Of a stretch of 64,000 bases of DNA, positions 35,498 to 45,736 are shown one piece after another (within the stretch, counting starts at the first letter, position 1; each line of letters starts with the position of its first letter). The translations under genes were made by a program, and so were the position numbers. The notes under the pieces are model-generated. The model had not been told where the DNA came from. It saw only the letters and a program-made list of their open reading frames with translations, and did not search any database. Origin of the DNA: Chitinophaga sp. XS-30 (GTDB lineage Bacteria; Bacteroidota; Bacteroidia; Chitinophagales; Chitinophagaceae). The stretch covers positions 3,222,032 to 3,286,031 of the forward strand of contig NZ_CP043006.1 of assembly GCF_008086345.1 (NCBI RefSeq). The letters run 5' to 3'.

Positions 35498-36061
35498 TTA
35501 AAAAAGCAATAATGTGGCGCGCCCGATGAAGTGCCGGATGGACTGGATGGCTTTTACCAGGTGGTTTTTTACCGTATTGGGGGAGAGTTGCAGGCGGGCC
35601 GCGATCTCGTGGTTGCTGAGCCCTTCCTGCCGGCTTAGCTTGTACACCAGCTGTTGCTGTGGCGGGAGGCGGAGCACGGCATCATGGATCAGGAGCCCGC
35701 TTTCCTTCCAGTTCAAACGTTCTTCCGTATCCAGCGTATGGTCCGCCTGCGCAAGCTGAAGGAGCTTCAGCAGCTTTCCTTCTACAGCGGCCCTTTTGAT
35801 ATAGGTAAAAGAGAGATTGGAAGCGATGGTGAACAGCCAGGAGCCGAGGTGGTAGATACGGTCCAGCTCATCCCGGCGGAGCCAGAGGCGCAGGAAAACC
35901 TCCTGTACGATCTCTTCGGCGATGCTGCGGCTTTTGGTAATATTGGACGTGAAAGGAAGCAGGCGGGGATAATAATAATGAACGATCTGTTCGAAGGCCT
36001 TTTCGTCAGCCTGCGCCACCCTGTCCAGCAGTTCCCTTTCATTGATTAGCTTCTCGCTCAT
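35498..36061 (-). CDS. ECF RNA polymerase sigma-70 factor
   Basis: 187 aa extracytoplasmic-function sigma factor. The region 2 block ('DEKAFEQIVHYYYPRLLPFTSNIT ... EEIVQEVFLRLWLRRDEL') and region 4 helix-turn-helix ('LPPQQQLVYKLSRQEGLSNHEIAARLQLSPNTVKNHL') are clear. It starts the sigma-FecR-SusC-SusD-TlpA-TlpA operon. On the minus strand TACTTTG (36086-36080) is a near match to the vegetative -7 box. The remaining gap to 36397 holds no gene; a TATATTTG at 36204-36211 on the plus strand may be a -7 box for the next gene. Confidence 0.94.
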   Translation of the reverse strand: MSEKLINERELLDRVAQADEKAFEQIVHYYYPRLLPFTSNITKSRSIAEEIVQEVFLRLWLRRDELDRIYHLGSWLFTIASNLSFTYIKRAAVEGKLLKLLQLAQADHTLDTEERLNWKESGLLIHDAVLRLPPQQQLVYKLSRQEGLSNHEIAARLQLSPNTVKNHLVKAIQSIRHFIGRATLLLF

Positions 36062-36396
36062 TCACTTTGATCCCCCGTGCAAAGTATTTGGTTGATTGGT
36101 GCTTAAAATTACTAATTACTATCCTGATTTCTAAAAATATTGCAGGTGGATTTGTATTCTCCGGATTTTCTGCCCCGGGCAGGCGACGTTCCCGGAAACA
36201 GCTTATATTTGAATGGCAATTGATAACGAGGCAACGAGGTAATCCCTGTAAAACTGATTCAGTCCGGCTTATTTTCTCTATAGTGTACGCCATCCGGCGA
36301 TGATCATGTGCGGTGACATGCATACTTCAATAAATACCGAAATAACCAAAACCCAATAGCAATCGCTCTATTTTCAGATCACCAAAATTTAAAAGC

Positions 36397-37485
36397 ATGA
36401 AAGTACTCAAGAAAATTCTCATTGTATTGGCCATTTTGATCGCTATTCCGCTGATCATTGCACTCTTTTTGAAGAAAGACTACGCAGTGGAGCGGGAGAT
36501 CGCGATTAACAAACCTAAACAGGAAGTTTTTGACTATGTGAAGTATCTCAAAAACCAGGACAATTACAGCAAATGGGCCATGATGGACCCTGATATGAAG
36601 AAAACATATCGCGGTACGGATGGTACGGTTGGTTTTGTTTCCGCCTGGGATAGTGAGCAGAAGGATGTAGGTGCAGGTGAGCAGGAGATAAAAAAGATCA
36701 CGGAAGGGGAACGGATCGATTTTGAGCTCCGTTTTATCAGGCCGTTCGAATCAACAGAGGCGGCTTACATGGTTACTGAATCGGCTTCGGAAGATCAAAC
36801 TACGGTAAAATGGGGATTCAACGGGCATATGAATTACCCGATGAACCTGATGATGTTGTTTATGGACTTCGAAGAGATGATCAGTAACGACCTGGATACC
36901 GGTTTGATGAGACTGAAGGGCATACTGGAATCCCGGCAAACGGTTGCTGATGGCAGCATGGAATTTTTACTGGGTTATTTCAACCGCACCACCGGTGATC
37001 TTGAAAAAAGCGTAGCGGGGCTGAGCGAAGCGCAATTGAAGTTCAAACCGGCGCCGGACAAGTGGTCTGTGAGCCAGTGCCTTGAGCATATTGTCGCCAC
37101 GGAAAAAATGCTGTTCGATATGGCTAAAAAAGAACTGGCTAAACCCGCGCAGCCGGAGCTGAAAGGGGAGGTGAAAACCTCCGACGCAGAACTGATCGCA
37201 GCAATGACCGACCGCAGTGAAAAACACAAGACCTCCAAGGAACTGGAAGGCGCCGGTCTGTACACTGATCCGCAAACAGCCCTCAATGACCTGGCTGCGG
37301 CGCGCAAACCTGTATTGGACTATATTCAGAACGCATCTTTGGAAGACCTGCGCAATCATGTCAGCGATTACCCTACGGGTAAGGCTGACGGTTATCAGAG
37401 CCTGCTCTTCATTGCGGCGCATTGCGCCCGGCATACTTTGCAGATTGATGAAGTAAAGGGTGATGCGAATTTTCCGAAGAACTAG
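36397..37485 (+). CDS. SRPBCC-DinB two-domain protein with N-terminal membrane anchor
   Basis: 362 aa. The N-terminal helix (about residues 6-24, 'LIVLAILIAIPLIIALFL') is followed by an SRPBCC/polyketide-cyclase-type ligand-binding domain (about 28-180). A DinB-like four-helix domain then runs from about 195 to 360, with putative metal-binding histidines in 'VSQCLEHIVATEKMLF' and 'FIAAHCARHTLQIDEV'. Both domains occur alone elsewhere in this region; the fusion is less common. DinB members include metal-dependent thiol transferases, but no reaction is assigned. A strong terminator follows. Confidence 0.82.
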   Translation: MKVLKKILIVLAILIAIPLIIALFLKKDYAVEREIAINKPKQEVFDYVKYLKNQDNYSKWAMMDPDMKKTYRGTDGTVGFVSAWDSEQKDVGAGEQEIKKITEGERIDFELRFIRPFESTEAAYMVTESASEDQTTVKWGFNGHMNYPMNLMMLFMDFEEMISNDLDTGLMRLKGILESRQTVADGSMEFLLGYFNRTTGDLEKSVAGLSEAQLKFKPAPDKWSVSQCLEHIVATEKMLFDMAKKELAKPAQPELKGEVKTSDAELIAAMTDRSEKHKTSKELEGAGLYTDPQTALNDLAAARKPVLDYIQNASLEDLRNHVSDYPTGKADGYQSLLFIAAHCARHTLQIDEVKGDANFPKN

Positions 37486-37532
37486 TATATAGTCCGGTTG
37501 TATTTCGGCAGCTGGCATTTTAAAAGATCATG

Positions 37533-37561
37533 CAGCCGGGAGAACCTCCCGGCTGTTTTTT
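37533..37561 (+). terminator. Terminator after the SRPBCC-DinB gene
   Basis: Perfect 10-bp stem CAGCCGGGAG/CTCCCGGCTG (37533-37542, 37546-37555) with a 3-base loop and six T. Confidence 0.88.
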
Positions 37562-37644
37562 ATATGATGGTTATCGCGGCGCATGCTGATCAGGCTACCC
37601 AACTCCCTGAAACCACCATTTTTTCAAAAAAATCAAAAAAATAA

Positions 37645-37679
37645 TTGCGAAACCGAAAAGTTGCATGTATATTTGCAAC
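37645..37679 (+). promoter_or_regulatory. arsR-type promoter with overlapping palindromic operator
   Basis: TTG at 37645-37647 and TATATTTG at 37668-37675 (20-base spacer) match the Bacteroidota -33/-7 promoter. GTTGCA (37660-37665) and TGCAAC (37674-37679) form an inverted repeat that overlaps the -7 box, a good site for autorepression by the ArsR-type protein encoded next. Confidence 0.65.
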
Positions 37680-37707
37680 CGAACAGTTTCATAAACGCTG
37701 TGATCAA

Positions 37708-38028
37708 ATGAGAAGAGACGTATTCCAGGCAATAGCAGACCCGACCAGAAGGGCGATCATCGCCATCATCGCCATGCAGGCCATGACGCCCAATGCCATT
37801 GCGGAACATTTCGACATGACCCGGCAGGCGGTGTCCAAACACCTGAAAATACTGACGGAATGTGAGTTGGTAAAACCGGAGCACAAGGGCAGGGAGATCT
37901 ATTATCAACTTGAAATTGAAAAAATGAAGGAGATCGACAAATGGCTGGAGCAGTTCAGAGCGATCTGGCAGCAACGATTTCGCCAACTGGATAACTTATT
38001 ACATACAATCAAAAACAAGAAAAAATGA
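37708..38028 (+). CDS. ArsR-type winged-helix transcriptional regulator
   Basis: 106 aa from the ATG at 37708, which gives the usual ArsR start ([17 protein letters not shown]); the longer open frame from 37645 would begin inside the promoter. The winged HTH reads '[30 protein letters not shown]'. It lacks the metal-binding Cys box and belongs to the subgroup found next to SRPBCC/AHSA1 genes. It overlaps the next gene by 4 bases (ATGA). Confidence 0.93.
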   Translation: MRRDVFQAIADPTRRAIIAIIAMQAMTPNAIAEHFDMTRQAVSKHLKILTECELVKPEHKGREIYYQLEIEKMKEIDKWLEQFRAIWQQRFRQLDNLLHTIKNKKK

Positions 38029-38531
38029 ACAACAATCTGCAATTCGATTTCGTGGCGGACAAGACGAATAATACCATCACGATGAAGCGTGAATTTATGG
38101 CAGACCGCCAGCTTGTTTGGGACTGCTATACAAAAAGCGAGCTGCTGGATCAGTGGTTTGCGCCCGCGCCGCTGACCACTAAAACCAGTTCCATGGATTT
38201 CCGGGAAGGCGGACATTGGCTGTATGCCATGGTGGAACCCGATGGTAAGGAGTATTGGGGGCGTATGGACTATCTGGAGATCCGGCCGATTGACGGTTAT
38301 AGGGGACTGGATGGTTTTTGTGATAATAATGGCGTACTCAATCCCGAACTGCCCCAGGCCAAATGGGATACCACGTTCAGCGACTTCGATGAAAATACAA
38401 TAGTGCATATGATTGTCACCTATGACTCCCTGGCGGACCTGGAAACGGTCATCAATATGGGCATGCAGGAAGGGATGATCTTAACGCTGCAGAAGCTTGA
38501 CGATCTGTTGTCCAGGTTGCGCCGTAAATAG
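38025..38531 (+). CDS. SRPBCC / AHSA1-like protein
   Basis: 168 aa. The START-like fold motif '[28 protein letters not shown]' and '[18 protein letters not shown]' are typical of Activator of Hsp90 ATPase-1-like proteins, which bind hydrophobic ligands. Translationally coupled to the ArsR gene, a frequent bacterial pairing. Ligand unknown. Confidence 0.9.
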   Translation: MNNNLQFDFVADKTNNTITMKREFMADRQLVWDCYTKSELLDQWFAPAPLTTKTSSMDFREGGHWLYAMVEPDGKEYWGRMDYLEIRPIDGYRGLDGFCDNNGVLNPELPQAKWDTTFSDFDENTIVHMIVTYDSLADLETVINMGMQEGMILTLQKLDDLLSRLRRK

Positions 38532-38580
38532 GGGCATAGATACCAATACCGTATTATCGTTAAACAATAAAACCAGAAAA

Positions 38581-38997
38581 ATGAACACAACAAAGATCAC
38601 GGTTGAAGCAACCATTGCAGCGGACGCAAAGAAGGTTTGGGATTATTACACAATACCCGGACATATCACCAAATGGAACTTCGCTTCAGATGACTGGCAG
38701 TGCCCGAGCGCTACAAACGACATGAGGGTAGGGGGGAAATACCAGGCCCGCATGGAAGCCAAGGACGGCAGCTGGGGATTTGACTTTGAGGCCATTTATG
38801 ATGAAGTGGTGGAAGGGCAAAAGTTCACTTATACCATGACGGACGGCAGGCAGGCCAGCGTTGTATTCAAAGACCTGGGCGGTAAAACGGCCGTTACCAT
38901 AGTATTTGATGCGGAATCCGAGAATCCTGTAGAAATGCAGAAAGAAGGCTGGCAGGCGATCCTCAACAACTTTAAAAAATACGCGGAAGCCAATTGA
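38581..38997 (+). CDS. SRPBCC / AHSA1-like protein (second copy)
   Basis: 138 aa from the ATG at 38581; the upstream extension to 38497 is unlikely because it overlaps the previous gene. 'EATIAADAKKVWDYYTIPGHITKWNFAS' and 'DMRVGGKYQARMEAKDGSWGFDFEAIYDEV' mark the SRPBCC fold. It is the third gene of the ArsR set. A weak inverted repeat (AGGGCTGG/CCGGCCCT, 39039-39070) follows, between the convergent genes. Confidence 0.9.
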   Translation: MNTTKITVEATIAADAKKVWDYYTIPGHITKWNFASDDWQCPSATNDMRVGGKYQARMEAKDGSWGFDFEAIYDEVVEGQKFTYTMTDGRQASVVFKDLGGKTAVTIVFDAESENPVEMQKEGWQAILNNFKKYAEAN

Positions 38998-39084
38998 TCC
39001 ACAGGCGGAAAACTGTCCAATACCCGTTTTACGTCACCAGGGCTGGTGTGCTTGAAGGAGCGCCGGCCCTTCGCCGTTGGGGGA

Positions 39085-39954
39085 TCAGATGCTCATGAAC
39101 TCCTTTTTGTAATCCATCGGCCGCTTCAGCATAAACTCCTTGAACTGCCTGTTGAAATTCGATAAAGTATTGAACCCCGATTCATAGCAGATGTGCGAAA
39201 CCGGTTCATCCGTTTCCGTCAGCAATTTACAGGCGTGCTTGATCCGTATCTCGGACACGAACCGGGAGAAGGGTTTGCTGTTCTGCATCGTGAAATACCG
39301 GCTGAAAGAAGTGGGCGTCATATGCAGCAGCCCGGCGATCTCTTCCAGCAGTATCTTGCGGCGAAAGTTCTTGAGCACATAGTCGTACACCAGGTTCATG
39401 CGGGTAGTCTCGCTTTGCGTCTGCACATCGCTGTAGGCTTTTGCGGAGATGTACGCATATTCCTTCGTGGCGGCCATATATTCCAGTATCCGGAGCAGGT
39501 GTATCACGCTTTTGATGCCTTTCATCGCGGTAAGCTCTTTCATCATGGCAATGATCTGTTCCCTCGACCGGCCATGGAATTCCAGCCCCCGCAGCGCCCG
39601 GGTGAACAGGTTTTTGAGCGCCAGCATTTCCTCTTTCTCCATGATATGCTCCCCCAGGAAATGCTCGTTGAAATAGATCACGATGCCATTGATCCGCAGT
39701 TCGCTTTTCTTTGCAAAATAGGCCTCATCGCTCCGCCACAAATGGGGCAGGTGAGGACCGGTAAATACCAGTTCGCCCGGTTTGAAGGCCTTGATGCTGT
39801 CCCCCACGAAGCGGGTGCCGGTGCCTTCCAGCACCACAAAGAGCTGGTATTCAGAATGTGCATGCCATACCGGATCGAAATGCCGGTCATGCAAATGACG
39901 GATCACGAATATCTGTGAGGGCGGTATCTCTGACTTATGGACTGCAGTCTTCAA
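39085..39954 (-). CDS. AraC family transcriptional regulator
   Basis: 289 aa. N-terminal cupin ('FDPVWHAHSEYQLFVVLEGTGTRFVGD', 'GELVFTGPHLPHLWRS') and C-terminal AraC HTH ('LLHMTPTSFSRYFTMQNSKPFSRFVSEIRIKHACKLL', 'CYESGFNTLSNFNRQFKEFM'). This type often senses sugars. The start is a TTG (39954) with no ATG nearby, so the true start is uncertain. Divergent from the ThuA/dehydrogenase gene and a likely regulator of it. Confidence 0.9.
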   Translation of the reverse strand: MKTAVHKSEIPPSQIFVIRHLHDRHFDPVWHAHSEYQLFVVLEGTGTRFVGDSIKAFKPGELVFTGPHLPHLWRSDEAYFAKKSELRINGIVIYFNEHFLGEHIMEKEEMLALKNLFTRALRGLEFHGRSREQIIAMMKELTAMKGIKSVIHLLRILEYMAATKEYAYISAKAYSDVQTQSETTRMNLVYDYVLKNFRRKILLEEIAGLLHMTPTSFSRYFTMQNSKPFSRFVSEIRIKHACKLLTETDEPVSHICYESGFNTLSNFNRQFKEFMLKRPMDYKKEFMSI

Positions 39955-40094
39955 TTGGTATAGATTGTCTTTATTTGCCCAAAATAATAAGAAAATAGAT
40001 ATAATTCAGTCACTTTTTGATATAATCCGCGAATGATTTGATCAGGAGGAAAGGGATATTTGTAACAGTCTTTTCACCAATCCAACTTATCGCC

Positions 40095-43000
40095 ATGTTA
40101 TGGAAGGTCTTCCCTGCCTTTAGCGCATTCCTTGTTCTCGCTTCGGCCATCGCCTGCAATCAGCCCGCAGATGGCCCCAGGCGCCTTGAAATCCTTTTCC
40201 TTGGTCATAAAAGCAAGCATCACGATTCCGAGAAGCTGGCCGATATCTTCACCAAAGAATATTTCAAAGACGGCATCAATATTTCCTACACTACCGATCC
40301 GGATGACCTCAATGAGGCCAACCTGGAAGGGTATGACGGCCTGATCGTTTATGCCAACCACGATTCCATCAGCCCCTCGCAGGAGAAGGCGCTGCTGGAC
40401 TTTGTGAACGGCGGGAAGGGGTTCATTCCCCTGCATTCGGCTTCCTTCTGCTTCCGGAACTCTCCCGAAGTGGTGGAAATGATCGGCGGGCAGTTCAAAA
40501 GCCATCGCTATGATTCGTTCCCGGCGGTGATCATCAAACCGGAACATCCGGTGATGAAGGATATCCCGGCATTCGTTACCCGGGATGAAACTTATGTGCA
40601 TGACAAGATCAGCAAGAATATAGAAGTGCTCACCGAAAGGGTGGAAGGGGACCATCATGAGCCTTATACCTGGGTAAGACCGTATGGCAAGGGCCGGGTT
40701 TTCTACACCGCTTATGGTCATGATGACGCCACCTTCAACAACCCGGGTTTCCTGGCGCTGGTGAAGAACGGCATCCTCTGGGCGGTAGGCGATGAGGCGA
40801 AAGCAAGGCTGGCGGCTTACAAGATCGCGCAGCCCACGTACACGGACGGGCCCGTTCCCAACTACGAAAAACGCGACCCGGCGCCCAAAGTGCAGTCATC
40901 CCTCACGCCGGAGGAATCCATGTCCCTCATCCAGGTGCCGGTAGGCTTCGGATTGCAGCTTTTTGCCGCGGAGCCGGATGTGGTGAACCCTATTTATATG
41001 AACTGGGATGAAAAAGGCCGGCTCTGGGTGATCGAAACAGTGGATTATCCCAATGAAATAAAGAGCGGCGACCAGGGCGATGACCGTATTAAAATACTGG
41101 AAGACACAGACGGCGATGGGCGGGCGGACAAGTTCACCATCTTTGCCGATAAGCTGAACATCCCCACCAGTTTCGTATTCGTGAACGGCGGCATCATTGT
41201 AAGCCAGGCCCCTTCCTTTATTTTCCTGCAGGATACGGACGGGGATGACAAAGCGGACGTAAGAAAAGAGATATTGTCCGGATGGGGCAAGAGCGATACC
41301 CACGCACAGGCCTCTAACCTGCGTTACGGCGTTGACAACATGATCTGGGGCGTAGTGGGTTATTCCGGTTTCAACGGGAAAGGCGATACGGACTCCCTGC
41401 GTTTCGGCAGCGGGTTGTACCGGTTTGCGCCGGATGGGTCCAAACTGGAATTTCTCGCCAAAACCAGCAACAACACCTGGGGCCTCGGCTTTTCGGAGGA
41501 ATTTGATGTGTTCGCGTCTACCGCCAACAATACCCACAGCGCTTTTATGGGCATACCGGAAAGGTATTTCAGCAAAGCCAGGATCGAGCCTGTTGGTGCG
41601 GAAAAGATCGATGCGCATTACGCGATGCACGTGGCTACAAAGAACCTGCGCCAGGTGGATGTGCATGGCGGGTTCACGGCAGCCGCGGGGCATAGTTTGT
41701 ACACCGCCAGGGCATTCCCCGAAGCATACTGGAACCGCATCGCTTTTGTAACGGAACCTACAGGTCGTGGTGCACCGTCACATACTGGCGCAGTCCGGTG
41801 CAGGTTTCAGGGAAGACGGCGATGGCTGGAATATGCTGGCGAGCGCCGATGAATGGTGTGCGCCTATTCAGGCCGAAGTTGGTCCGGATGGCGCATTGTG
41901 GGTAACGGACTGGTATGATTTCATCATCCAGCATAATCCCACGCCTTCGCCCGAAAGAGGTGGTTACCAGGCGGAGAATGGGGAAGGGAACGCGTATGTG
42001 AACCCATTGCGCGATCATGAGCGCGGCCGCATTTACCGCATCTACAACAAAAAGAATAATCAGAAGAATAAAACAAAGCTGGATAAAGAGGATACGGACG
42101 AACTGGTGAAAACGCTGAAGAGCGACAATATGTTCTGGCGCCTCACGGCCCAGCGGTTGCTGGTGGAAAAGGGAGATACTTCCGTTTTGCCGGCATTGTA
42201 CAGTTTGGTGAGAAATCAGGAGCTGGACGGCGCGGGCATCAATGCCCCGGCCATTCATGCGCTGTGGACGATGAAAGGGCTGCAGGCGCTGGAAGGCAAA
42301 AATACCGAAGCCCTGGCCGTAGCGATGGAAGCGTTGAAACACACGTCTGCCGGGGTACGCCGGGCGGCCATCCAGGTATTGCCGGAAACGCCCGTTACCT
42401 TCAAGGCCATGCAGCAGGCCAATGCCTTTGATGACAAGGATATGCGGGTGCGCCTCACAGCGGCATTGTCCGTTGCCGGTATGGGCACCTCCGGGGAGAT
42501 CGGGCAGGCATTGATGAATATGGCCGAGAAAGAGGAGAATATTGCAGATACCTGGCTGCGGCATGCGTTGACGATCACCGGCAAGCTGCATGAAGAAACG
42601 TTCAGGGCCGCGCTGCGCGATAAAGGGCTGGATGACAACCCTTCCCTCATCGGGGCTTCTGTGGCACAGCGCCTCGCATTCGGCAGCAGGCTCAGTACTA
42701 CGCCGTTGCGGCGCGGCTGGGGCAGAAGGTCCGGTGATGAACCTTCGCCGGAGATGGCGGGAAGGGAGTTCCTGCTCTCCGGGAGCGTAGAGAAATTCGA
42801 ACGCCCCGGCGCGCCGAGGGACAGCGGGCAAAATACGCGCTCGGGAATGATCGCCGCACAGGGGAACAAAACGAACGGATATGGATTGTATATCCTCAAC
42901 AATACGCTGCATTTTGTCATCAATCAAAATGGCAAGGCAAACCGGATCAGCAGCCCCGGAACACTGCCGGATAATTTCAGCTTCCGGGCAGGTTTGCAAA

Positions 43001-43620
43001 GGGATGGAACTATGCAGCTTTTTGTAGATGATAAGGAGATCGCTGCAGCAAAAACATCCGGGTTATTCAAAAACGATCTCTCTTCCCCGCTGAGAGTGGG
43101 GGCTGATGACAGCAAAGGCAATGAGCGCGTGGCCGATTACCCCACTGCTGAGAATTTCCGGCTGATGGCGCGGCTGAATAATGCGAAGCTGGAAACGCTC
43201 GGGGAGGGGATGGCTGCGCCAACCGTTGTAACCGGGAAGATCGACCGCACGGTTGTGCTGGGCGTGATCAAGGATGTGATGAAATACGATCAGCAGCTGC
43301 TCACCGTGAAGGCAGGCAGCACCATTGAGTTCGTATTCCAGAATACCGATTTCATGCAGCATAATTTCCTGCTCATCCAGCCCGGTACCACGGACAAAGT
43401 GGGCGCGGCGGCGGACAAGCTGGCGCAGGACCCCAAAGGCCCTGAAATGCAGTACGTGCCGAAAATGCCGGAAGTGCTGCTGGCCACACCGCTCGTCAAC
43501 CCGGGGAATAAATATACCGTGGTGTTCAAAGTGCCGGACACACCGGGAGATTATCCCTACGTCTGCACCTTCCCGGGGCACTGGCGGATCATGAACGGTA
43601 TCATGCGGATCGTCAAATAA
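40095..43620 (+). pseudogene. ThuA / PVC-type dehydrogenase / HEAT / cupredoxin multidomain lipoprotein, interrupted by a +1 frameshift
   Basis: One long gene read in two frames: 40095 (or 40038) to 41852 in the first, 41767 to 43620 in the second. The ATG at 40095 gives a lipoprotein signal (ASAIAC, Cys21). Domains in order: ThuA-like ('LEILFLGHKSKHHDSEKLADIF'), PVC-type membrane-bound dehydrogenase propeller ('QLFAAEPDVVNPIYMNWDEKGRLW', 'EDTDGDGRADK'), HEAT repeats, a LamG-like beta domain, and a C-terminal type-1 copper domain with His, Cys, His and Met ligands in 'MQHNF' and 'YVCTFPGHWRIM'. No haem CxxCH is seen. The frame changes at about 41766, where 'FVTEPTG' must join 'VVHRHILAQSG'. 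Either a decayed gene or a sequence error. Confidence 0.85.
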
Positions 43621-43687
43621 GTTTCCACGTTAAAAAAAGAGCATGCAAAAGAATGCGCAGGGGCCATCAAACGTATAAATCAGTATC

Positions 43688-44551
43688 ATGTCATTACATA
43701 TCAGCTTTGGCGCCAGCACATGGCTATGGGTATCGCCTTTTACCACCGCATCCATCGGGGAGCTGTTCCCGAAAATTGCGGGAATGGGGTTTGATACGGT
43801 GGAGATCGCCGTGGAAGATCCCGCGCTGATCGATGTACGGGCCGTGAAAGAAGCGCTCCGGCAGCATCAGCTCAAAGCCATTATTTGCGGCGCTTTCGGT
43901 CCGTCGAGGGACCTTACGCATGAAGATCCCGCCGTTCACCGGAACTGTTTTGATTATATCGGATCTTGCCTGGATATGTGCGCGGAACTGGGCACCGGCT
44001 TTTTCGGCGGCCCTATGTACTCGGCCGTAGGCAAGGCGCGAATGGTGGAGCCGGAACAGCGAAAAAGGGAATGGGAACTGGCAGTGAAGAACCTGCGGAC
44101 CGTATGTGAGATGGCCGCCGCACGTGGACTGAAGATCGCGCTGGAACCGCTGAACCGCTTTGAATCAGATCTGGTCAATACCACGGAGGATGTGCTTCGC
44201 CTGATCGGCGATATCGGCCATCCGGCCGCCAATGTTATGCTGGACGGCTTTCATATGAATATCGAAGAAAGGAATGTGGAGCAGGCCATCACGGCGGCTG
44301 GCGACAAGCTCATTCACCTGCAGGTCTCCGAGAACTTCCGTGGTACGCCCGGTGCGGGGCATACGCCCTGGGAGGCGTACCGGAAAGGGCTGGAAGCCAT
44401 CGGTTATTCCGGCACGGTATCTATAGAAAGTTTCACCCCGCAAAACAGGGAACTGGCCGGCGCGGTCTGTTTCTGGCATCCCATGGCGGAAAGTCAGGAT
44501 GGTCTTGCGACGGAAGGGCTGGCCTTTCTGAAGCGCTGGGCCAATGCATAG
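43688..44551 (+). CDS. Sugar phosphate isomerase/epimerase, D-tagatose 3-epimerase-like TIM barrel
   Basis: 287 aa xylose-isomerase-like TIM barrel. The metal site is readable: Glu in 'IALEPLNRFESD', Asp and His in 'MLDGFHMNIEE', His in 'LIHLQVSENFRGTPGAGH', and Glu in 'VSIESFTP'. This set is characteristic of ketose 3-epimerases (tagatose/psicose epimerase group). It probably acts on a keto-sugar made by the neighbouring oxidoreductase, whose gene starts 31 bases downstream. Confidence 0.9.
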   Translation: MSLHISFGASTWLWVSPFTTASIGELFPKIAGMGFDTVEIAVEDPALIDVRAVKEALRQHQLKAIICGAFGPSRDLTHEDPAVHRNCFDYIGSCLDMCAELGTGFFGGPMYSAVGKARMVEPEQRKREWELAVKNLRTVCEMAAARGLKIALEPLNRFESDLVNTTEDVLRLIGDIGHPAANVMLDGFHMNIEERNVEQAITAAGDKLIHLQVSENFRGTPGAGHTPWEAYRKGLEAIGYSGTVSIESFTPQNRELAGAVCFWHPMAESQDGLATEGLAFLKRWANA

Positions 44552-44582
44552 CGCATATTATTGAACCTTTTAACCTTACGAT

Positions 44583-45716
44583 ATGTCAAAGCAAATCAAT
44601 ATCGCTATAGTGGGACTGGGATTCGGGGCCGAATTCATTCCCATCTACCAGCGTCATCCGCATGCGAACATGTATGCGATCTGCCAGCGGAATGCAGACA
44701 AGCTGAAAGAGGTCGGTGATCTCTGGGGTGTAGAAAAAAGATACACGGATTATGATGAGTTGCTGAAAGATCCCGAAGTGGATGCCGTGCACATCAACAC
44801 GCCCATTCCTGACCATGCCGCGCAATCCATCAAAGCGCTGAAGGCCGGAAAACACGTAGCCTGCACGGTGCCGATGGCTACAACGGTGGAAGAATGCCGC
44901 GAGATCGTGGCGCTGGTGAAGCAAACGGGGCTGACCTATATGATGATGGAAACCGTCATCTACGCCCGTGAGTTCCTTTTTATGAAGGAGCAGTACGAGA
45001 AAGGCGAACTGGGCAAGATACAGTTCCTGAAAGCCAGCCATCAGCAGGACATGGACGGATGGCCGAGCTACTGGCCCGGGTTGCCGCCGATGTACTACGC
45101 CACGCATTGCGTTGGCCCGGTGCTGGCGTTGACACGGGGAGAAGCGGAGTATGTGTCCTGCTTCGGTTCCGGAACGATCCGCGAAGAGTTGCATCAATAT
45201 TACAATTCACCGTTTGCGATAGAAAGCACGCATATCAAGTTCCGTAATTCGGATCTGAGCGCGCATATCTACCGTTCACTTTTCGATACCGCCCGTCAAT
45301 ACCGGGAAAGCTTTGAGGTGTATGGTTCGAAGAAATCGGTGGAATGGCCGTTGATAGAAGGCCGTCCCCTTGTGGTGCATACTGCGGGAAAGCCGGAGCC
45401 GGACATCCCGGAAGAAATGCATTCACCGGACTATGCGCACCTGCTGCCCGAGCCGATCCAGCGTTTCACCACGAAAGGCGTGTATGATACGGACGATCAT
45501 CAGCATCTTTCCTTTACGCAGGGCGCCGGTCACGGTGGATCGCATCCTCACCTGGTACATGAATTTGTGACCGCGCTGGTGGAAAAACGATCGCCTTTCC
45601 CGAATGCCGTGCAATCGGCCAATATCACCTGTGTAGGGATACTGGCGCATGAATCCGCGCTGCAGGGCGGGAAGACGATACCGCTGCCGGCGTTTACGTT
45701 TGCACAAGAGAAATAA
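44583..45716 (+). CDS. Gfo/Idh/MocA family oxidoreductase, cytosolic, with altered EKP motif
   Basis: 377 aa with no signal peptide. Rossmann motif 'IAIVGLGFGAEFIPIYQRHP'. Where most of the family has an EKP motif with the catalytic lysine, this protein has 'VACTVPMATT', so that lysine is replaced. The C-terminal domain has 'ATHCVGPVLALTRGEAEYV' with the family His. It shares an operon with the epimerase. It may be an NAD-dependent lyase-like or otherwise altered enzyme; this is inference. Confidence 0.88.
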   Translation: MSKQINIAIVGLGFGAEFIPIYQRHPHANMYAICQRNADKLKEVGDLWGVEKRYTDYDELLKDPEVDAVHINTPIPDHAAQSIKALKAGKHVACTVPMATTVEECREIVALVKQTGLTYMMMETVIYAREFLFMKEQYEKGELGKIQFLKASHQQDMDGWPSYWPGLPPMYYATHCVGPVLALTRGEAEYVSCFGSGTIREELHQYYNSPFAIESTHIKFRNSDLSAHIYRSLFDTARQYRESFEVYGSKKSVEWPLIEGRPLVVHTAGKPEPDIPEEMHSPDYAHLLPEPIQRFTTKGVYDTDDHQHLSFTQGAGHGGSHPHLVHEFVTALVEKRSPFPNAVQSANITCVGILAHESALQGGKTIPLPAFTFAQEK

Positions 45717-45736
45717 TACCTGACTATATATGCTGT

